DNA of 27,089 bases from Irineochytrium annulatum. Taxonomy: Eukaryota; Chytridiomycota; Chytridiomycetes; Chytridiales; Chytridiaceae. The position numbers and the translations under genes are program-made. Under the pieces are notes generated by a model. It did not search any database and was not told where the DNA came from. It worked only from the letters and a program-made list of their open reading frames with translations. The stretch spans positions 1-27,089 of the forward strand of contig JADGJL010000279.1 in assembly GCA_027600665.1 (NCBI GenBank), given 5' to 3'. This document shows positions 19,557 to 27,089 of the stretch, piece after piece. The first letter of the stretch is position 1. Every line of letters starts with the position of its first letter.

Positions 19557-22500
19557 ATGTTCTTTGGCGGTGGAGGCGGCTTCGGCCAGCAGCCGCAACA
19601 GCAGCAACCAAATACGATGTTTGGGGCCAGCGCAACCACGAATACACCGGCTTTCGGTGCGAACACAGGTTCGTTCCTCTAGATTACGCGCTGTCCGGAT
19701 CTTGCCCGCCGGCGAGACCGTCAATGCGGCGCTCTGTTAACGTTCGCGTTTGCTACGATTACGAATAGGTGCATTCGGTGCCGCGCCCACAGGATTTGGT
19801 GCCGCCCCGGCGGCTGGGATGACGGGTGCTTTTGGGCAGCCCGCGCAGACCACCTTTGGAGCCACTGGTGAGAACAGTACCCGTCGGCGCCATACTGACA
19901 TCACCTTAGGTGCGTTTGGAGCGCCGGCAGCGCAGCCATCAGCGTTCGGAGCCAGACCGACTGGATTTGGGACAACGACAAACCTTTTTGGCGCGCAACC
20001 AACCGGGGGAACGACTTTCGGTGGAGGTTTCGGAGCTCGTAAGTGTTACGCTTATGCGACGTCTGTATGATCAATGTCTAACCGATACAGAACAACCTGC
20101 GGCCAGCACAGGATTCGGCGCACCGTCTACAGGAGGGTTATTTGGCCAGAGCAACCCTACCACCACTTCGTTTGGCGGAACCGGAATGACGTTTGGGGCG
20201 GGGACAAACACAGGCTTCGGCGGCGCTGCGGCTCCGTCCGCTTTTGGGGCTCAAGGGACGACAGCATTTGGAGCCCAGGGGGGTTTGCCGCCCAATAATG
20301 GAACCGGGAATCCTCCGTATCAGACCACAAAGGACACGGAGCCTGCTGGTATCACGCATTTCATTGCTATCTCTGCTATGCCTCAGTATAAGGCGTACAG
20401 CTGGGAGGTTTGGATTCTGTAACTCGTACAACCGTTGATTTTGCTTTAGGAACTAAGGCTGCAGGACTATCAGATGGGCAAGAAGTTTTCTCAAACGACG
20501 GGACCAGGCTTCGGAGGAGCGTTTGGATCCATGGGCCAAACGACTTCGAACACCTTTGGCGGTGGAGGCTTCGGCGCTGCAGCCGCTGCTCCGACCACGG
20601 GGTTCGGCGCTACTTCAAACTTCTCATTTAATTCACAGCCTACGGGTGGAGGTCAGTAAAAAATCGCGCGTGCTGGTTTACTAACTGCTTTTGAAGGTCT
20701 GTTTGGTGGAGGTAACGCTGCAGCCCCGGCAGCCAATGCTTTTGGTGCAACAACAAACACATTCGGCGCCAATACTACGGGTGGTGTCTTTGGCGGGGGA
20801 GGAGGTGCTTTTGGGCAACCTCAACAGCAAACTACTAGCACCTTTGGCAGCGGCGGATTCGGTGCGGCTGCTGCGAAGCCGGCCTTTACTTTTGGAGGTA
20901 AAACGAAGCTTTGCTTTTGTTTCTTAACTATAAATTAGGTTCTAATACGACAGGCGCTTTCGGAGGTGGGACCACGAATGCGTTTGGCGCAGCGTCGAAC
21001 CCTACCGGAGCGTTCGGGGCTCGCCCTAACAATACGTCGCCTTTTGGACAGCAGCAGACTCAACAGCCTTCAGCGTTTGGAGCATCAAACGTCTTTGGAA
21101 AGCCACCAACAACTGGCGGCGGTCTCTTCGGCAGCACTCGTACGAGTTGTCTTTTAGTTGCAACCTAATCGTTCTTTAGCGGCTGCACCAAGTTTATTCG
21201 GGAACACTCAGCCGACGACAACCGCCCCTTCGCTCTTTGGAGGTGGAACATCGGGGGGCTTTGGAGGGACCAATACGGGCACGAGCTTGTTTGGCGGCGG
21301 CCAGACGGCGACCACTGGATTTGGTGGTGGTACCGGATTTGGAGGCCTGGGGGCCAATACAGCAAATAAACCTACTACAGGTCAGTGTAAAATTGAAGTA
21401 AGATGCCTGTGCTGATGGCGTGCAGGTCTATTTGGAAACACCGGCGGAATGGGAGGTGGTGGGTTTGGAACTGGCGGGAATCTGTTCGGAGGCAATACGC
21501 AGCAGCCAACCAGTTCTTTTGGCACCGGTTTGACGAATACGAACACAAGCTTTGGCGGCCTCGGCACAGGCGGCGGGTTTGGCGGTGGTGGGTTGTTTGG
21601 GAATACCCAGGGGACAGGGAACGCATTCGGCGCCAGTCAACAACAGCCGCCCTTGACGGCATCTATTGATAAGCAGCCCTACGGATTGAACCCGTTATTT
21701 GCGAACACGCCTGCAAAGACCGCCGCGGCGTCGACGAGTGGTCCGCAGGTGTTCTCCATTGCGGCGACGGAACCTAAGAAGCCAGCCTTACTCCCGCACT
21801 TTAAACTCACTCCAAAGAGTGCCAGCAAAATTAAACTTCGCGGTTTTACCCCGTCGCCAATGGTCCGGGACTCGCACTCCCTACCTCTGCGTGACGCTAC
21901 GCCTAAAGACGGTCTTTTGAACCTGTTAAAGCCCGAATCAGATGACCCGCTCAGCCGCGGATTTCCCGAATCTTTCAAGCCTCGCGCGAAGAAGCTTATT
22001 CTGAACAACAGCGATACTCCGGCCCATGGGGCTGTAATTCGTTCGACTACGCCAACAGAAACGCCGGGAAGCACTCAGAAGTCAGTTCGATTCCATCATG
22101 ACGGCGAAGTTGATGCTGTTGTTGACGTTACTGCTGACGGTGACGACCGCTCTGCGCCGGGTTCAGCGGTGTCGGCGGGTAGCCGAGTGAGCGAATTGAA
22201 TTCTTCCCCGGGGTCGGCGAAAAAGTCACCCAGCAATGCTCCGACTTCGACGTCGCCGAAGCGGCTGTCGTACAAAATGTATCCGTCTTTGGAGAGGCTC
22301 TTGCAAATGTCAGATGAAGAGCTCACGCGCGTCCGGGATTTCACGGTGTCGATGGAAGGGATGGGGAAAGTAAAATTCCTTGAGCCAGTCGACCTCTTGC
22401 AAGCTTCGCCTACCGGGACGAGGGAAGGCATTCGGATGATACCGGGGACCGTGATTATTTTTACAAAGAGGATGTGTACCGTCTACCCCGACGATGCAAA

Positions 22501-25500
22501 AAAAGACCCTATGGGTGCGGGTGTTAATGTTCGCGCAGAAGTCACTCTGATGAATTGCCAATGCATTGACAAGGCGACTGGAGTCGCTATAACCCGTGAG
22601 AATGACGCCCGTTTGGACAAGTATTATAAGAAGTTGGAGAACATGGCTGGGACGAAGATGTTGGGATTTAAACCCGAGTCAGGGGAGTGGAAATTTGAGG
22701 TTCAGCACTTCAGCCGATACGGCATCGAGGATGACGAGGAGGCGAGCAACTATAAGATGGAGCCGGAGTTGCAGGATCTACTTCTGAAGTCAGATGCTGA
22801 ATTGAGAAGTGTAGAGAACTTTGTTGTTTCCGTCGACGGAGTAGGGAAGATCCGCTACCTCGAGCCTGTCGACCTTCTGCAAGCGTCGCCCACAAAAACG
22901 AGAGACGGGATAGCTAGAATCACGGAAAGCATAATTCGGATAAAGCGCAAAAGCGTTGAAGTATACCCTGACGGATCCGAAGTGGATGCACCCGGTCATG
23001 GTGTGAATATTCCCGCAGAATTAACTCTTGAAAGCTGCTATTGCCGTGATCGCATAACGAGGGAAGTCATCGTCGACTCGGAAGACAAGCGGTTGCGGGG
23101 CTTTCGCTCGAAATTGGAGTGCATGCCTCAGACGGAATTTATCGACTTCGAACCTGCTGATGGCAGATGGAGGTTTCAAGTGCAACATTTCAGCCGGTAC
23201 GGGTTAGATTCGGACGACGACGACGAGGAATACGAAGTTGACGATGCCACAGCAAAGCATGTCAGTTTTGCATCCGACGGTGAAGACCTTGAGGAGGAGT
23301 CTACGTTTCATAACGATTCCTTCGCAAATATTGGAGTTCGTAAAGGGCCCGTGCAACGCGTCAGGGACCTTCGCAAGGTGGCTGTTATGAACCGAATGGC
23401 GGCCGTGCAGACGACAGATAATCTCCTTGATGAGCTTCACGAAGGAGATGAGGAGTTTGAGCCGGCTGTTGAGACTGAGGCTGACGACGACGAAGAGGCG
23501 ATGCAAGAAGAGTTTGAAGTTTCGCCGGAGGAGGGAGAAGCCATGAACCGTTCTTACGAGATGGACGAGGAAACTTTTGAGCGATCTTCACCGGACCTCG
23601 AAATTAGCAGAGGCGGTCACGGCCGTATTGTTCAGACCCAGACTCACCGGGAGCGGGACCAACCCCCGACGGAGCCGTTTCTTCAACGGCCGGTGTCCTC
23701 GCGCCGTTCACAAGTCATGCGCGCCTCTTTGTTCGTGGACGCCGACATCCGCGAGCCGTCAGTTTCCATGTCAAGACCTTTTCTTCCCGTGACGCCAGGG
23801 CGTTTGCGAGTTTCCCCAATAAATTCAAACTCGAAGCGGCCACGTGTGAATCCGGGAGCGGGAGCGGCGATGCCTAAAGACGACGGTATTGAAGCGACCG
23901 CTTTCAACTTCGAATTGGGAAGTCGATCTACGTCGGCCCTGGGTAAAAATGCAGACAAGAGCTTATTGCCGGTGGATCAATTAAAGTCGCGGGGTTTCGG
24001 TTTACCGTCTCCGAGTCCGGAGGAGCGCGCACCTATTCATCGTGTTTCGAGTTCCGCTTTTGTGCGCCCTCCCACTGAGTCAGCTCACGCACATATCCGA
24101 GAATTGCCCTCCTACGCGGATAGCTTAGTTTACGGGCATGAAGACAAATGGGTGGACTCGGGACTCAGTATGGGCCGAAGTTGCCGCGTTGGTTGGGGAC
24201 CGGGTGGTAAATTTGTTCTTACTGGCAGGTGAGATTACTGCCTTCTTTTTACTTCCTTTGCCCTTTGTGTTTTTTTTTGGGATTGATGAGTCCCAAAATG
24301 GAAAATTTATTGGCGTCGAACATTATTGGCGTCGAATGCCTTTACTTAGTACTATCTGTCAGAAATAAATTCACATTTAATGCTTAATTATTTCTGACGC
24401 CTTTTCAAAGGTTTTCTGGTTCCAAGTCGTTGTCCAGGATTGCAATTAAACAGGTCAATTGCTTTACTCGTGAGGTACGGTTAAGAAGCAAATATATTAT
24501 ATAACGTTACTAAGGATCAAAGCCAGTCTCGAGATAACGAGAAGAGCCGGCACGAAAAGCTTTTGAACGTTTTATATCAGAACTCGCGCGTGATTCGTAC
24601 AAAATCTGCGAATGAGGTCAAAGCGCAGCCCAACCTAGAGCTGGAGGCCGAAGCAAGCGACTTGGTTCCAATGGTTATCGTGAATAAGTCTGCGTGTTTT
24701 TCTACTTTTCTTCCGTGCCAAGCTCACACCCCGTCAATAACGAAGACCTCCTCATCGATGTTCACCCGAAGTGCTCCGGAGCCAGCAAGCGTGTTTAGCC
24801 ACCGTGAAACTTTGATTTGGAAACTAGCATCGGCACTATTCGATCCCTTAAATATTCCGATGCCTATCGACGGCCTAAGCCAGCCTGTGGTGGACGAGAT
24901 CCACGCAGGCTTACGAAAGGAGGCAGTTTCATCGTGGTTGCAGGATTCGTATAAGTCATCTGAGGCTACCGGTAGCATGGGAGACAAGATTTTCAGCCTT
25001 CTGTTGATGAGGCAGGTCGGCGCCGCGGTAAAGACCGCTATTGAAGGGAAGAATCTTCACCTGGCCACCCTCATAACACAAGTCAACGGTGCCGGAGCTC
25101 GCGTGAAAGCCTTCCACAGAGCGGAGGGCAGTTTTGTTACTACCAGTCGACATGGGGTTGATGTCGGCGCGGCGGCGTCCGGGCACGGTGTCGCTGGTCG
25201 CAGCGCTATGACTGAGAGGACGAGGGAGGACTTGTGTGAACAGATAAAGGCGTGGTCCTCCGTTCCTGGTTTAATGAAAGGCGATCTTATAAAAGTGTGG
25301 AATCTTCTCGCTGGTGACCCGGATCTCTGGGGTCCAGAGACTTTGCAACAGATTCCGGATTGGCAAAGGACCTGGGGCTTGTTCCTGTGGTACGCTAACG
25401 GTGGAGGTTACACCGTGGGAGAGTCGCTTTCGGCATATGATAGCACTTGGGCAAAGAGCAACCCGATTGCAAAGTCTCCTGTCCCGCCTTACGCGCAGAA

Positions 25501-27000
25501 GCAAGGGAAGGATGTTTCGAAGACCATTCTCGATATGAGTTACCACCTTTTGAAATTAAGTTTTGATCCGAACCACCTGTTGGAGGCTGCTTTGGAACCC
25601 GAGAATGTCTCTTCTGCTAAAATGGACTGTAGGATTAGCTGGCTTATATGGGTGCTCCTTGCTCGTGGCAAAGCACTCCGGGAGTTCAGCGACGCACAAA
25701 AAGCCGTCGACGTTCAACATGCTGGCGCGTATACCCTTGGCGACACCAATGCGACCTCGAAGACTAAGATCGTACCATCAAGTATTGCCGATTCCATGAC
25801 AGCCTCGCTGTGCGAGAACCTCGCGGTATTGGGCCTTTGGCGATGGGCGTGCTTTGTTGCTATGTTCTTGTCCCATCGGTCTGGCAGGGAGAGCCTCGTT
25901 AGAAATCTGTTGGCAAGGTACTTCCCGTACGAGGACGAGGGCGGAAGTTGTGTAAAGGACGTCGTCGCCGGAATATACGCCGACCCAAACCTGAATACAA
26001 AAATGGAGCTTGTCCGGTCGGATGGTATGGAGAAGGTCCTCTTAGAAGATTGCGACGACTACACGTTTATTGTCCACCGTTTGAAAATCCCCGCGCGATG
26101 GGTCCACGAAGCGAAGGTATGGAGGCTTTATAGGTTCTAAGCTAATGCACTTTTAAAGGCGCTTCGCGCAAACTATGAGCAATATCCATGGCGCGAGGCA
26201 ATTAGCTTAATTGACGCGGGGTGTTTTAATGCCGCGCATACCGTTATCGTCTCTGAACTTAGCCCAGACTGTATTATCAATCGTAAGTACCTGCCACTCC
26301 AAAGGATACTAAATGTTCTCATTTGCTATTAGGGAGGTACAAGAACTTAACGGTTATTTTAAATATTTTATCCGACAAGAAAGTTATTGACTGGGAACTC
26401 GGCGGCGGCTTAATCCTTCAATTTATTGTATGCGACCTCGCTCTTCCGGGGCTTATTGAAGCTGGCGATCCGTCCTTGTCTCGCCTTATCGCTCCGATTC
26501 CTTCATTCGGCGAGGATATGGGGGACGGTTCAAACGAGGCGGCCCAGTCGGCGCAAAACGACGCGATTAAAGTCGGTCAGGCTGCTAAGAAGCAGATCCG
26601 GGAGAAATGGGCCCCGCACATGATAAATGTCTTGAATGGGTTGGTGAAAGTTCGCTCGTTGGGCGGCGTCATGCTTGGGAACGGGCGCCTCGATGATCCG
26701 GCGCCAAGAGGCATTGGCTTGGGAGGAATGGGGCCAACCAGGGCGCAGAATAAGGGTGGACGGTGGAGGCGGCCGGAAATTAACCCGAAAGTCTGCGTTG
26801 CCGAGATGGCTCTTAGGATTCTGAGCTATTTTGACGAATGCAGCAGGATTGGCGTTGGTTGTGTGATGGTGAGTTGTGCTTTAAGTGGCGGCGCATAATC
26901 TGATAAATTTTAGCCGGATCACGAACTCCGCGCGAATTTGCCGGTACCCGAGAACTCTGTGACTGCATTATCGACTTCCACCAAGTGGTTTGAAGACTAG
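19557..27000 (+). CDS. NUP98-NUP96 precursor nucleoporin with two tandem autopeptidase domains
   Basis: Precursor that self-cleaves into an FG nucleoporin of the pore channel (NUP98) and a Y-complex scaffold subunit (NUP96). Fourteen exons: 19557-19668, 19769-19867, 19910-20038, 20091-20407, 20450-20651, 20697-20897, 20939-21139, 21180-21380, 21426-24228, 24411-24453, 24515-26116, 26159-26282, 26333-26868 and 26914-27000. They sum to 6657 nt (2218 residues) with every phase consistent. Residues 1 to about 540 are FG/GLFG-type repeats, interrupted at about 187-232 by a GLEBS motif (GITHFIAISAMPQ, then ELRLQDYQ) that binds Rae1/Gle2. Two autopeptidase domains follow (about 770-918 and 930-1078), each ending in HFSRYG with cleavage expected between Phe and Ser. 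Then come an acidic linker, the NUP96 entry motif MGRSCRVGWGPGG, and the helical NUP96 solenoid with DMSYHLLKLS, CRISWLIWVLL and IPARWVHEAKALRA. A single autopeptidase domain is the norm. Confidence 0.95.
20697..21380 (+). repeat. Three consecutive 201-nt FG-repeat exons in NUP98-NUP96
   Basis: Exons 6 (20697-20897), 7 (20939-21139) and 8 (21180-21380) are each exactly 201 nt, start and end in phase 1, and are separated by introns of 41 and 40 nt. Each encodes 67 residues of Gly/Thr/Asn-rich sequence with dispersed FG dipeptides. The sequences are diverged, so common origin rests on length, phase and composition. The preceding exon 5 is 202 nt because it begins in phase 0. Confidence 0.6.
22271..23200 (+). 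repeat. In-frame 480-bp tandem duplication encoding two nucleoporin autopeptidase domains
   Basis: Copy 1 runs from the Tyr codon at 22271 and copy 2 from the Tyr codon at 22751. The His codon of the HFS site is at 22706 in copy 1 and 23186 in copy 2. Both offsets are exactly 480 bp. A hand alignment without gaps gives roughly 75 identical residues of about 151. The longest shared run is LEPVDLLQASPT, with VQHFSRYG shared at the cleavage site. Other family landmarks kept in both copies are VYPD, G-x-GVN and AE-x-TL. Both lie in the same exon. Confidence 0.9.
24229..24410 (+). other. Longest intron of NUP98-NUP96, with internal repeats
   Basis: At 182 nt this intron is three to four times longer than its neighbours. 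It holds a direct repeat TTATTGGCGTCGAA at 24307-24320 and 24323-24336, and an inverted repeat GTCAGAAATA (24358-24367) with TATTTCTGAC (24389-24398), able to form a 10-bp stem with a 21-nt loop. It lies at the junction of the acidic linker and the NUP96 solenoid. Confidence 0.6.
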
Positions 27001-27089
27001 CCGGTCCACAGCATGTATTGCTTCAAACATCCTTTCGTTGCTCATGTTTTTTTTAGTTATTTGGTGGTTGCATTCCTACCGACCCCTTC

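Noticed and set aside
19236..19724. 162-codon minus-strand open frame with a hydrophobic segment
   Set aside because: It is antisense to the first NUP98 exon and the shared promoter, with no recognisable motif; judged a shadow frame.
22271..23200. Two autopeptidase copies as a sequencing or assembly duplication
   Set aside because: The copies are only about half identical at protein level and clearly diverged at nucleotide level, so they are not a collapsed or repeated-read artefact.

Overview
The window is nuclear DNA of a eukaryote with dense, very short spliceosomal introns (mostly 37-60 nt, GT-AG, some with TACTAAC-like branch sites) and compact gene spacing. It is most probably a fungus, perhaps an early-diverging (zoosporic or zygomycete-grade) lineage. 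The pointers are a RanGAP that ends in an acidic tail without the animal SUMO-target domain, a fused NUP98-NUP96 precursor, a fungal-style RTF1 and a mitochondrial bL21. The lineage is inferred; no marker in the window settles it. All exon models below were built by hand from reading frames, splice signals and protein-family conservation.

Layout, left to right. A USP36/42-type ubiquitin hydrolase (minus, C-terminus running off the left edge) is divergent from an FHIP/FAM160 dynein-adaptor gene (plus). FHIP is convergent with mitochondrial ribosomal protein bL21m (minus). About 1.6 kb without a recognisable gene follows, carrying a cluster of ACGCGT boxes. Next come a Rac1 GTPase (plus), a carnosine N-methyltransferase family gene (minus), ARP2 (minus) and RNase H2 subunit C (minus). 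A small TPR gene (plus) is divergent from RNase H2C and convergent with a 7-blade WD40 gene (minus). RanGAP (minus) lies only 35 bp upstream of the WD40 gene, followed by RTF1 of the Paf1 complex (minus). The last 7.4 kb is a 14-exon NUP98-NUP96 gene (plus).

Functionally this is mainly core housekeeping. NUP98-96 and RanGAP both serve nucleocytoplasmic transport, Rac1 and ARP2 both serve branched-actin control, RTF1 acts in transcription elongation, and RNase H2C in ribonucleotide/RNA-DNA hybrid removal. No mobile element, CRISPR array, rRNA or tRNA gene was found.

The most unusual object is the NUP98-NUP96 gene. It encodes two tandem nucleoporin autopeptidase domains in exact 480-bp (160-residue) register, both with an intact His-Phe-Ser cleavage site, so the precursor could be cut into three pieces instead of two. 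Its FG-repeat region is built of symmetric phase-1 exons, including three consecutive exons of exactly 201 nt. A second item is the Rac1 gene, whose last intron sits precisely between the final CAAX codon and the stop codon.
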